Assembly: GCA_005784505.1 (NCBI GenBank)
Contig: VCAZ01000136.1
Span: 824,661-888,660 of the forward strand
Direction: 5' to 3'
Length of the DNA stretch: 64,000 bases
Origin: Bagarius yarrelli
Taxonomy: Eukaryota; Chordata; Actinopteri; Siluriformes; Sisoridae
Below, piece after piece: positions 33,629 through 45,316 of this stretch (positions are counted from its first letter, which is position 1; each line of letters opens with the position of its first letter). Both the position numbers and the translations under genes were made by a program. The notes beneath the pieces were generated by a model. That model did no database searches and was not told where the DNA came from. It saw nothing but the letters and a program-made list of their open reading frames with translations.

Positions 33629-36600
33629 ATGGATCCAGACAGCCAGAGGAATCCTGATATCCCATCATCTTCACAAGAACCAAAAGCGTTTACATCAGGC
33701 ACTGAGAGCAGCTCCTCTGCATGCAGTGCACCAATTGTAGCATCAAGTAGGCCAAAGAGGCCCCAGAGAACCCACCAGGTAGAGGGATTTACTGACACAT
33801 CACAACCCGATGACCCAGTATTTCCTGAATTAATCCAAGAGAAAGTCAACACTTCTGCTCTCAGCGAGACCAAACAGCCATCAGTTCCAGCCCAACATCT
33901 CCAGGAGAACAAATCATTTAGACCCAGCGCTGCAACAAGGAGCCACATCTCAACAAGAGCAGCCTCACTCCCTCAGGCACCATCCCACAAACCGCCAGTC
34001 ACGCATTCCACCGTTTACGCTCAGAGGGCACTTTCTGTAGCTGGGACATCTGATACCAAGCCACACACTGACGATGATTTCAGGTAATTGCATTTCTAAT
34101 GCTGCTCTAGTCAACATATTCATCTTGTCACGTTCTCTCTCAAACACACCAGCAGGTAAAATGTCTATGAGTGTGAGATTGTGTGTTTAAATGGTGGCCT
34201 GGCATGAACCGTGTGTTTTTCCACCTCACTCCAGTACAACCCTGACCATGATAAAGTGTTTACTGAAAGTAAGGGAGTGATTAATGATGCCTTAAAGTAA
34301 TGTAATTATAGATTTATGTGATTTCAGAGTAATAAAATCTAGATTAAGATGAGCTCAGAGTTATAAGATCTCAAATTAATGCAATTTCTGCGATCTCGGA
34401 TTAATGGAATTTTGGATGACTATGATTTAAATGTATTAAATCCTAATTTAATCTGCGTGCGGATTGATGCAATATGAGAATAACATGATTAATGTGATCC
34501 CAGATTAATTTGATTTCAGATGAAACAATTACAGATTAATTTAATTTTAGAATAGTGCAATCTCACATTAATGCTGTCTCAGATTAATGCGATCTCATAT
34601 TAATGATCTATCAGATAAATGCAATCTCATATTGATGTGAATTTAAATTAATTTGATTTAAGATTAATGCAAAATCAGATTAATACAATCACAGATTAAT
34701 GCTATGTCAGATTAATGTCAATGTAATGAATTCCACTGAAGCGAGTACTATTAGAACCCAAAAGTTACGTTTATTTACAAGTGACAAAACAATAAACATA
34801 AACATGAACTAATCTAGACTTGACATGACTTAATTCATTTAGCTTATCTTAGCTTCTTTTTATCTTAGTTTATCTTAAACACTAGCACAAACCTAAACAC
34901 TGATTTAGCTTGATATAAACAGACTCCCAACAGCGGTACAGGGACAAACCGAGTGCGGCGCTAGCGAGCTCCGGCTCTGTGACGGCAATGTGAGCAAGTT
35001 TTGGCTTTGCAGCAGTATGAACGAGCTCCGGCTCAGAGGCGGGGCCGTGAGCGAGCTCTGACTCAACAAGCAGGAAATGAACAGGCTTAATCACATCGAT
35101 CATAACCCTAGGTCAGAGTCGTGGTGTAGTGGGGTTAAGGCGCCGGCACCCCTATGCGCAAGTTGTTGCGCTCCGGTAACCTTGGTTCGATTCTGGATCA
35201 GGTCCTTTCCGGTCCCACCTCTCTCTATCTCCCCCATTTCATCCCTCTGTCCTATCAATAAAGGCAAAAAATGCCCCCCCCCATATATATTTATAGATTA
35301 TTGCGATCTCAGATTAATGCAATCTCATATTCACGCAATCTTTGATTACTACAATCTCAGATTGCAGGCCTCTTTTAACATTTATAATGTGAACTGATCT
35401 GACAATTAGAGGAAATCATTTAAAGCCACCCTGTGACACACCTTTTCATTTTGAGCATTTAATACATAAATAATGTAAGAAATTTGCATGACTATTAGTT
35501 TTAACAGTAATCTGGCATTCTGTGTAGAAAACATTCAAAAAAACTAATATGTTTGATTGTATATTTGTGCTAGTTCTACAACACACATGCGTCTTTAAGT
35601 GCATGTGTATTGAGCTCACATACTTTACAGAAAATAAAATTAGCATTTCTCACTAAATCTATTTTTTTATCATCCATTAAATCACAGCTTCCTGCTATTA
35701 GTTGTAAAAATCAGCCTGTGATAAACCTCAGTGTGTCTCAGAGGATCCCTGCAGACAATAGGAGATATTTATAGCTATTTTCTAGCTAGTTTCTATTTCT
35801 CTCTCTGTGCCTTCACTCTGTTTGCAACCTCCCCCCCAGCGCGAGAACGGGAGGACCTCTCCGGATGCTGATTCATGTTTACAGTTAGTTGACTGAGAGA
35901 CTGATCATAAAAAAAACTTGATTAACACTCGAGAATTAACTCTTTATGTGAAAGATAATTTAAAAAGAGGAAACACACACTGCCAGTTTTCTTTTACTTT
36001 ATTTCTCTTTAACCCTAACCCTTTTTCTAACTTCATTCACAGAGTGCACATAATCACATGGAACGTGGGCTCAGCCATGCCACCAGATGACATCACTTCC
36101 TTGTTGGGGCTGAATGCTGGCGGTGGAAACACAGACATGTATATTATAGGGTAAGAGCTGCTATGCTGGTTATTTTGATCTCACCAAATACAGAGCTCCT
36201 CGTGGTAAAGGAGAATAAACGAATAATGCAAAACAAAATGCAAATAAAGAGGATGAAGAGTTTTGTTAGTCATACAGAGTTTATTGAAGGTTCATCGCAT
36301 CTATATTTTGTATAAGGGGAACTTTTGTGTCTTACCTGCAGCAGGGTTAATATGTCAGATGTGCATTACACCCTTTTAAATTATAGGACCTTTACCTATA
36401 TTCTGTGGGCCATATTATAGTTTATTATAGTGTTAATGTACTTATTGTAACCCGTTCATTTACTACTATCTCTGTTCCCTGTACCAGATTACAGGAAGTG
36501 AACTCCATGATCAATAAACGACTGAAGGACGTCCTTTTCACTGACCAGTGGAGTGAAGTCTGTATGGACACACTTAGCCCCTTCGGATACGTGTTGGTCA

Positions 36601-39600
36601 GGAAAACCACACATACACATACAAAACATAATAGCAATACAGGTAGGATTAGGTCAGGAGGTTTAAGTAAATATGTAATCATACCGTTGGGACATTGAGC
36701 ACAGATGTGAAAGAAATTTGACCAATTTCAGCGTTTTTATAGGCTTAATTTTATTTACTTGCTCAAAATTATATTTACAGCATTCGGCAGAAGTTGTTAT
36801 TAGCAGCGACTTACATTTACTGAACATTTAAGCATTAAAAGGCCCAGCAGCAGGGGCCCAGCAGTGTTAGTGCTGGAAATTGAACCTTAACCACTGAGCT
36901 ACCACTTCTTATTAACATTCCACTAAATAAACATAGTCTAAATCAGGAAAATAAATATTTCATGTTTGATGGAAAGACAATACAATGATTGATGATGATA
37001 TGCATATTTCGGTATCTCAGTATTCCAAAGTAAAGATCAGAGTGTGTGAGTGTGTATGCATGTCCCATATGCTTTATTGAGAATATTGTAACAAGGGAAC
37101 AGGTTTTGATCTGTATCTTCAAATGATCACATTCCAAAACCAACAATGACACAACCAATAATAATACAGCAAAATCCAATACTTTTAAGTAGATACTATA
37201 TTTTTGTCTAATTTTATGTTTTGATTCAATGTTAATCCAGGACTCATTGTCATTGTCAGTAAATTGTTACAGAATCAATGAATTTTCAGTCTCAAACAAT
37301 CAGGTATTTTTCAGCATTTACTCAGTTAATGGACAAAAGAGTGAAAGATTTAAGAATGGATTAAGGCAGATTTGATCATCACATACTGATGACATCAGAT
37401 GGTTATAATTGGTTGATGTTGAATCAGAATCACAGCCTACTTGGCAAAATCACTTCCAAAGCACCGACACACACGCACAAACACACACAAACACACACAC
37501 ATTTATAAATCATATATAAACACAGATACATTAATAAATAATATATATGATGATCATTCACTTTACTAATACACAACATCTAATGTTTTACATATAATTT
37601 ATTTATTATTTCTTTTCACACCAACAGAAAGGAAAAAAGAAAAAATCTTCAGGTAGTCAGTCGTCTATTATAGATGTACTATTAGACATAAGAAAATGTG
37701 TGATTATTTGCCATTTCTATTGTCAATGTAGAATCAATAATAAGATATTACATTCTAGTATTGTAAAATGAGGATATAGAGTCGTCCCTAATCATAATGT
37801 AAATCAGTACTTTAGTCAAGCTACGTGTTACTTAAACATTCTTTGGATTTTTCCCTTTATACAGGTGACGTCCCAGAGAATGCAGGGTGTGCTGCTGCTG
37901 GTGTTTGCCAAGTATTACCACCTGCCGTTTATCAGAGGCATACAGACTGAAAACACACGCACAGGGCTCGGGGGAATCTGGGTAAGTCTCGCTGATACAC
38001 AAGACATCACAGATACAAACTCAGGACCAACTCATCTTACAGCAGATTTTTGTTACAGATTTGAGTCAAGATGATCTATAACATAACAAAATACACACGC
38101 ACACACACAGCGATCTTCCTTTCATGTGCGCATGTGCGTATCTTTCTCTATGTGTCTTCACTAGTATATATATATATCAGTTAGTCTGCCAAAGCACAAA
38201 AACTATACACAATAGAAAAAGAAAGTATATTAAACAAACAGGGCTATGTGTGTGTGCATGTGTGTGTGTGTGTCTTTCTCTATGTGTTTAAGTTCAGTTG
38301 TGTTTTACTGACTGTCCCTCAGTGTGTGGCATGCAGAGATGTACTGTCCTGCTAGAACACAACTCTCCTTACATACAAAGAGAGAGAGACACACAAAGAG
38401 ACACAGACAGTCTTCTGTTCTTGTCTCCTGTTCTTCCATCCAGGGTAATAAGGGTGGGGTAAGTGCTCGGATGACCGTGTTTGGTCACGCAGTATGCTTC
38501 CTGAACTGCCACCTGCCTGCACACATTGAGAACTCGGAGAAGCGCATGGAGGACTTCGAGAGCATCCTGCAGCAGCAGTTTGAAGGTCAAGCCGCCATGG
38601 GAGTCCTGGATCATGAGTGAGACACATAGACGTACACAAAACACCATTCATTTAATCTTAGGTCTGCTCTCCACAGTGCATATGGCAAAACACCTACAGA
38701 GTTAGTTTAAATATGTGCAGTGTTCTATAGTATTAGGGCTTTTCAGACTGACGAATTTCTGTTTTCATCACTTAAGACCCTGAATTTATAACACCCCCTG
38801 GGATAGTTTTAACCTAAGTAATTAAGAAGTGGTGTTAGTGGGGCTTTTCCCCTCTGAGTGATGACACTCTCCTCAGCTGCAGGATTATTGCAGTACCAAT
38901 CATTAGTCATATAAATTGAAATAAGAATGCTTTTATACAATATTTTAACTAGTTGTCTAGCAACAGACAACCTAATTAGAAACACATTGTGGTGTGTAAG
39001 CCGTAGCTGCACTATTTGAGAGAAAATAATGATGTAAAAAAAACCCACATTAATTGATGTGAAAAAGGGGGCGATTTTTCCTTACTGATGTAAAAGTGTA
39101 TTCATCCAATCTTGAATTTTCACAAAAAGTAGGTCAGACCAGGGTATAAAAATGTACAGTGTAAAATGCTGGATTAATAAAAACCCAGAGTTAATTGTTT
39201 GTCCCAGGTGAAGTATAAGCAGTGTAACACATTTACTATCAGCCAGAAAAAATAGTTCTTGGGTCCTTATTTTGATTTTTTACAAAATGTTGGCTTTTTA
39301 TAAATATGTATATATTTTTCAGTATTGTTTTCTGGTTTGGGGATCTAAACTTCCGGATTGATGACTTGGAGATGCACATGGTTAAAGCAGCTATTGATAA
39401 TAACAAATTGTCTGTGCTGTGGGATAAAGACCAGGTAAAGAGATTCGAGTTAAAATTTGTTAAAAAATGGCTCACTGTGGTTCACAGCATGACAGAGCTT
39501 TAATATTTTTTTAATATTAAAAAACGCTTTTTATACTTAAGTACAATAAATATTACATACTTTAAAACTTTTACTCAAGTAATATTTTAAATGGTGACTT

Positions 39601-42600
39601 TAACTTCTACTAAATGTCAATTTACAGTAAAATAAAAAGTGTTGCTTTCGGGTTTGTATTGACCTCTGGTTTTTGTGTATAGTTGAACATGGCCAAAGAC
39701 ACTGAAACAGTACTGGAAGGATTCCAGGAAGGACCTTTGAAATTCCCTCCTACCTACAAGTTTGATGTGGGAACTAACACATATGATACCAGGTACAGAT
39801 CAAGTAATGTCACACCGGAACGCTCTGGACCTTCTGTACTATTAGTATGGGTTTTAATGATAGTGATAAGGTTCAATCAGATTTCTCGTGGCTGAATCAA
39901 AAAATTCTGGAGAGAGATTTGTGTCTGAAGAAAGAAACAGCGTCTGCTCTAATGTCTTCACGGCACCATATCCGCATACATTTTCTCTAAGTTTGTGGCG
40001 ATGCTGGAAAACCATATCTAGTCACAAATGTTTACTGTCACCTTACTAAAAGTCCAACTCCCATTAAAATAAAATGAATGATCTCCGAACGCTTTATTAC
40101 TGTGTGTTTTAGCCCAATAGTTGAGGTGTTTGCCTGCTAATCTAAGATTATGGGTTCAGTCTTCATCACCACTAAACTGCCACTGCTGGACCCTTGCAGC
40201 TGTAATCGTCAGAATTTTATAGCAGCTCAACTGCCCAGCTATGTAAATAAGATAAATGAAAGTCTGACTCCTCTGTCGGCCTGTGTGCTTTTTCTGCTGT
40301 ATATCCTCCTTACACAGGTTTTTAACTGATAACACTTATAGTCTGTAATTAACTGATAGAGACATTAAAGAAGGATTAAATCATCTGCAAAATGCCATGA
40401 ATGCTTATGTCAATTTTTACAAGCAATATGCACATTAGAACTGCACAATATTCAGAAAAATACTGACAAATTAAGTTCAAATTCATTAACTTTACAGCAT
40501 TCTGAGTCCAAACCCAGTCCAAACATACAGAAAATAACATTACCCATCCTGAGTTTCCTACATTTGCTCTTTTCTCCTAAAATCATTTGTATTTACTTCC
40601 TAGTGGGAAAAAGCGTAAGCCGGCCTGGACTGATCGCATTCTGTGGCGCATGAGACCAATGGCTCCAGCCAACAGTGCGTCGAAGCGTAGCTCCATGTCT
40701 GGTCTTACCAGCGGCACACGGGTGACGCAGCACTTCTACCGCAGTCACATGGAGTACACAGTGAGCGACCACAAGCCTGTCTCCTCCATATTCACTTTGC
40801 AGGTAAATCCATGGCTGAGGTCAGCGAGGAACGCAATAATCAGAACTGTGTCTTATTGTAACATACACTGCTCTCCACAGTTCCCATATAAGGTAGATGT
40901 TCCTTTGGTGACGCTGATTGTAGATGATGAATGGAGGGAGGTAACTGATGCTGTGACCAAATTTAAGGTGGCGCCCAATTACTCCAGAAGCTCCTGGGAC
41001 TGGATTGGACTTTACAAGGTACAAGTCAAAAGTCCCAAAACGCTAAGAGGTTATGCTATCTTTGTTAGGCAGGATGAGTGAGGAACAGCTGTTATAAAAT
41101 AGTTATTCCTTAAAAATAATCTTACTTTTGTTAGATGATGTAAGTCATCAGCAACCTTAAGCAGAAAATTGTAGTGGGTAGGGGACGTTCATCAAAAATT
41201 TATCAAACATTTGCAAATCCAGCACAATTAGTCTGCCACTGACCCTCAGCATATTATAGTTACATAAATACGAGAAAGGTAGATCAGGAAATCTGATGAA
41301 TGCTGTAAACAGCAGGGAATTAGTAGATCAGTGGTAAAGCCTTTGGGTTATATTTTAAATATTTTAAACCCAAAAGCCACCACTGCGCCCTTTAGCAAGG
41401 CCATTAACCTAGTATATACAGACATTTACATTTACATCATTTAGTTGACACCTGAGCCAGCAAAAAACAAAACACTCAGCATAGTCTTTGTAGCTTTATT
41501 TAGATGTTAATTTGCGCGTTTCATTAACACGACGATTGCTTAAAAATGCAAACATTTTTTCATTCGCTCCAGTTCATCAGCGCTGTTGTTTTTATATTCT
41601 GTTCATTTATTATTGTCTCTTTTAACAAATCGTCCTCCCAGTAAATCACGATTTAAAGATGAAGCAGACTGTCTAAATTTAAAAACAGTGACAACAATCA
41701 CGATGGTGGTTCATCCAATTATAATTACGGTCCTGAATTTATTGTGTGATACTGTTTAGACTATCTTTAGAATATAACTATACAGAATGCCTATTTAACC
41801 TACAACAAAAGAACAATGAAATTAAAATAAAATTCCATAAGATGCTATTTTCTTTCTTATTTGTTAGATTTGCTTTTTATGTCATTCTGTTTTTTTCCAG
41901 GTTGGATTTAAACATCATAAAGACTATGTGGGTTACACTTGGGCTAAACAGGAGGAATCTGATTACCTGAGGCAGGAGCATCACGTAAGGCACCAAACTC
42001 TAAGAAAACAATAAACCCAAATCATGTGAATTTTATTTCATCTGATTAGGTGATTTAAATTCCCACCTGTGCAGGTTTCCTTCACTGAGGAGGAGTTACC
42101 GAAGGAGCCTGGTGACTACATTCTGGGTTACTATAGCAACAATATGAACTCAATTGTAGGGGTGACTGAGCCATTCCAGGTAAATACACTTACCTAACAT
42201 TACACTGCTGTTTAAAATGACTTACTAGTAAACAAATACATCATTTATAGTGGGTAGAATAAAATGTTTCTTACTATCATGGTGATATTATCAACTTTTT
42301 AAATTTATTATAAACTTTAAAGTTACAGCAATCCGGGTAGTCTAAAATTATTAAAAAAAAAAAAAAAAAAAAAGGAAAATGTATTTTGACTGTGGCGCAT
42401 TAGCTTAACAGAAATTTTGAGAGACATTAAAGATTGAATTAATTCGGCTCATGTCTGATGTGCCCACCAAGCAGCTATTTAATTTAAATTGTTTTATTCA
42501 ACATTGTTTTAGTTCAACTTTGTATATTAAACATTTTCTCCAAAAACTTATTGACAGCCTCTGGACAAGACTTATGAATGCATGTAGTACATAGTTTCCT

Positions 42601-43474
42601 AAACGAAAACATCAAATTTTGGTGCAGGCAGAACAACACTTTGGCTTTTCACTATTTTTTTGGAGTTTGACTGTGGAGATTTGGGTTAATTCAATTACAA
42701 CAGCATCAGTGAGATCAGAAGCTTATGTCAGGTGAAGAAGCACCACAATTTATCCCAAAGGTGTTCAGTTTAAAGGTGTTGAGTCAGAGTTAGTGAGAGT
42801 TCCTCCACTCCAAAACATCCTGAACACAGAATGGAAATCTTCATGGAGATTCGGAGTTTTGTGCACGGGTGTATTGTCATACTGGAACAGTGTTTAAATC
42901 TCTTGGCTCCCACTGGTTCCATGAATAATATAATGCTACAACATACAAAGATATTCTGTATTATTGGGTTCTTTTAACTTTGTTTGGAGATTAGGGTTCC
43001 CAGGTTTCTACATACTTATGCTTTTATATTCTTGTGTATTTTAATGTGTACATTATAAATAGTTGTATAGGAAATTGATTCTGCTGTATTTTTTATACTT
43101 TTTAATTGTTTCTGATAATAAAATACATAGACTTTATTTTGTTTTGAAGTCAAAGAAAGAAAGTGACAGACACACCTTAATAAAAATTTTAAATGATTAT
43201 CTATAAAAAAGCCCACAAACAGACGCTGCTTTTAATTCTTCTTCTGCAGATTCAATTGCCCTCATCTGTCACATCCGGACTCAGTCCCTCGGACAGCTCT
43301 GATTTTACCTCTGAGGACGAGGTGAAGAAGGGCAGCAGCAGCAGCAGTAGCCGCAGTGCCACGCCCACCGGTCAAGAGGGGAACGTCCAGAAGCCTCATT
43401 CTGCTTCCAGCTCGAACGCTGGCAGCCCTGTTAAAAGCAGCATCTCCCCAGAAGCTTCAGTCTCAGGAAAATAA
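33629..43474 (+). CDS. inpp5j: Phosphatidylinositol 4,5-bisphosphate 5-phosphatase A (INPP5J/PIPP)
   Basis: Coding exons: 33629-34083, 36043-36150, 36488-36596, 37865-37981, 38444-38616, 39323-39434, 39683-39792, 40604-40802, 40881-41018, 41901-41984, 42075-42179, 43250-43474. All phases agree and give 644 aa. Residues 1-150 are a disordered Ser/Pro-rich tail. Residues about 152-460 form the inositol 5-phosphatase core: ITWNVGSAMPPDD, QEVNS, GGVSARMTVFGH, the catalytic WFGDLNFRI, PAWTDRILW, and SDHKPV. Residues about 462-570 form the SKICH domain (SSWDWIGLYKVGFKHHKDYV, then ILGYYSNN and VTEPFQ). The last 75 residues are Ser-rich. The enzyme removes the 5-phosphate from PtdIns(3,4,5)P3, PtdIns(4,5)P2 and soluble inositol phosphates, often at membrane ruffles. 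The order SKICH after phosphatase distinguishes it from OCRL-type enzymes. The exon ending at 36596 uses a weak donor (GTCAGG). The C-tail is much shorter than in human INPP5J. Confidence 0.95.
34270..34725. repeat. ATTAATG-type minisatellite (left part)
   Basis: About 25 degenerate units of a 17-18 bp motif of the type CAGATTAATGCAATCT in inpp5j coding intron 1. The same motif resumes at 35295-35365, so the array is split by about 570 bp of other DNA. Confidence 0.8.
34726..35294 (+). mobile_element. Insertion with a tRNA-derived SINE
   Basis: From about 35113 to 35285 is a tRNA-like SINE on the plus strand: GTGGTGTAGTGGGGTTAAGG (box A), GCGCTCCGGTAACC, GGTTCGATTCTGG (box B), then a pyrimidine-rich body and an AATAAAGGC end. 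The part before it (34900-35060) contains a GC-richer tandem repeat of about 45 bp with GAGCTCCGGCTC units. The whole segment interrupts the ATTAATG minisatellite. Confidence 0.6.
35295..35365. repeat. ATTAATG-type minisatellite (right part)
   Basis: Four further units (GCGATCTCAGATTAATGC type), in the same phase and orientation as 34270-34725. Confidence 0.75.
36775..36910 (-). mobile_element. tRNA-derived SINE copy
   Basis: ACAGCATTCGGCAGAAG, then GGCCCAGCAGCAGGGGCCC, then GTGCTGGAAATTGAACC and TTAACCACTGAGCTACCAC: the 5' part, tail and box B/box A region of the SINE, in minus orientation, in an inpp5j intron. Confidence 0.55.
37470..37502. repeat. AC-rich microsatellite
   Basis: Interrupted ACAC units. 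Similar short AC and TG runs occur at 38095-38110 and 38245-38275 in the next intron. Confidence 0.7.
40110..40260 (+). mobile_element. tRNA-derived SINE copy
   Basis: AGCCCAATAGTTGAGGTGTT (box A), CTAATCTAAGATTATGGG, GGGTTCAGTCTTCATC (box B), then ACTAAACTGCCACTGCTGGACC. This is the clearest plus-orientation copy of the family; it lies in the intron before the exon at 40604. Confidence 0.6.
41320..41460 (+). mobile_element. tRNA-derived SINE fragment
   Basis: AGTAGATCAGTGGTAAAGCC is followed by GCCACCACTGCGCCCTTTAGCAAGGCC and a tail ending ACATTTACATCATTTAG. It is a degenerate plus-orientation copy in an inpp5j intron. Confidence 0.5.
42352..42373. repeat. Poly-A tract
   Basis: About 22 As in the last inpp5j intron. 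Confidence 0.8.
42690..42945. mobile_element. MITE-like dispersed repeat (TTTGTGGACA family), inverted copy
   Basis: CCCAAAGGTGTTCAGTTTAAAG, ACTCCAAAACATCCTGAACAC, and GTGCACGGGTGTATTGTCAT are the reverse complement of the segment at 61925-62340 and also match 54940-55200. There is no coding content. It lies in the last inpp5j intron. Confidence 0.5.
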
Positions 43475-43705
43475 CTGTGGAAAGCTATAATTGCCCTAAA
43501 TGGGCTGGTGTGCTGATGTGGTAATTCTGTTAGATGCAGTGGCAGGATAGAGGTAGTGCTTTAGTAGCTCTGAACAGAGTTCAAGTCTTTGTGTCGCAGT
43601 CACCTGATGTAGATTCATTCTCTGATCACCTGTTTTAATCAGTGACAAACAAAGCGGTTCGAATCTGAGATTAAAAAAAAAAAGAGCAAAGCAAAGCACA
43701 ATAAA
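43475..43705 (+). other. Probable inpp5j 3'UTR
   Basis: Noncoding sequence after the stop, ending with a polyadenylation signal AATAAA at 43700-43705. Longer 3'UTRs are possible. Confidence 0.5.
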
Positions 43706-44255
43706 TCTTCACAGACGTTTCTAAGTCTCTGTATAACTGCCAGGTTTTTCAGGTTTTTCACTAAAACGTCAGGACTCACCTGAGACATTGTTTTCTGTAT
43801 TTACCAGACAAATGTCTTTAAAGTTTACTATCAGCGTAGTAAGATGCTCTTTTATTAGCTAAGAATTATTCGGAGGGGGCAGACCCAGATACCATGATTC
43901 TGTTATTCAGGTTCTCCTGTGTATTCACTGACTTTCCCACTAAAATCATGTCCATCATCGCCTGCAGATTTGCAGCTTGGCTGTATGTGTGGTGTTGTTA
44001 CAGTGGAAAGTCAAACCTGTACAGAAATCACGTAAACAGAAACTGTACAATCAGTAAACCTGAGAGAAAAAAACCCTAATCTATCATCAAGAGTTTATCT
44101 TTCTACTAAATTACACAACAATAGCAAAGATAATCTAGTTAAACTCGTAGAGAACTGTCACATCAGCGTTCTGGGGTCTGATCAGATTTTAGTTTAAGTC
44201 TTCTGCGGAACTCCATTATCACCGCTGTTACCTTAACCATAGGGATCTCTTTTAT

Positions 44256-44425
44256 TGATTTACCTCTCTGTGTCTCTCATTCTCTTTCTGTCACACCCTT
44301 TCTCTCTGTCGGTCTCTCTGTCTGTCTCTCTCTCTCTTATTCCCTCTCTCTAATCTTTTTTTTCTCTCTCTCTTTCTGTCTGTCTACCTCTCTCTCTCTC
44401 TCTCTCTCTCTTTCCTTCTCTCTCT
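44256..44425. repeat. CT-rich low-complexity tract
   Basis: Interrupted TCTC and TCTG runs on the plus strand, about 170 bp. Confidence 0.85.
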
Positions 44426-45004
44426 ATCTGACTGTACGCCCCTACCAAAAAAAAAAACTATTTTTATTTTTATTAAACTAAGTTTATTTTATGATGTAAG
44501 ATGAAGTTCAGTTGAAGAATAAATCCTGAGTCTGCCAGTCTTTACTGTAATGAGTAACGAAGATCAGTGTTCTGGTGGTGTTTTTGTAAATGGACTATTT
44601 CGATAAATGAATAATAGATTAAAATAAATTAAACTAGGAACCATTTTTCAGTTTATAATAGAAAACTGTTACTTGACTGAGAACTATTCTGTAGGTCAAC
44701 GCAAAGAATAAAAGTCATGAACCTCGACTTTAATGTGATAGAAATACTGTCCAATCAAAGTCTTGATTTCTCACATTTACATTACTGTATTAGATGGTCT
44801 TTTATCTTAAGTGTCCAACAAAAGCAGCCTGTCGATCTGTAGGTACTTAAACCCAAAACCATAAACTAGCGCCTTACCCAGTTGTGCTATCATTCATTTA
44901 AACGTCCACCACCTGTAAGTGTCTTAGTTGTGTTACACTAGTTAACTGATTTTTGTTGTGTACAAATCTTTATCAAAAAAGTAACAACTATAAATAACAG
45001 ACTA

Positions 45005-45316
45005 ATGCTGCACCCGAAACTGCATACTTTTATACTAGATAAGAATGCAAAACTAATTATGTGAGGGGAGTAGTGTAAATCTTTAGTATGCAAAAAACGA
45101 TCAATCTTCTACTTCTGCCCAAATTCTGAAGTAGGCGTACTTTTCACACTTTACTATCCCGAAAGTTAGCAGGAAAGGAGCCCTAATAAGCAAAAATGGC
45201 GGAAGATAATGATGCAACACTTTTCAAGTGATTTAAATAGCTTTAAAAATACGTAGTAAAAGTAACAAATCAAATGTAGTACCTACTTAAGTAAAATGCG
45301 ATTTTGGATGCAGCAT
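45005..45316. mobile_element. Nonautonomous TIR element (TGCATCCxAAAxxGCAT family)
   Basis: The left end ATGCTGCACCCGAAACTGCAT matches the reverse complement of the right end (ATGCTGCATCCAAAATCGCAT) at all but a few positions. The interior contains TAGTATGC and AAAATGGCGGAAG segments typical of a widespread fish MITE. A related end (GTCCGAAAT) occurs at 58078 and 60994. Confidence 0.6.

Noticed and set aside
33580..33948. 122-codon minus-strand frame
   Set aside because: It is the shadow of the inpp5j first coding exon, whose plus-strand frame continues in phase with the next exon.
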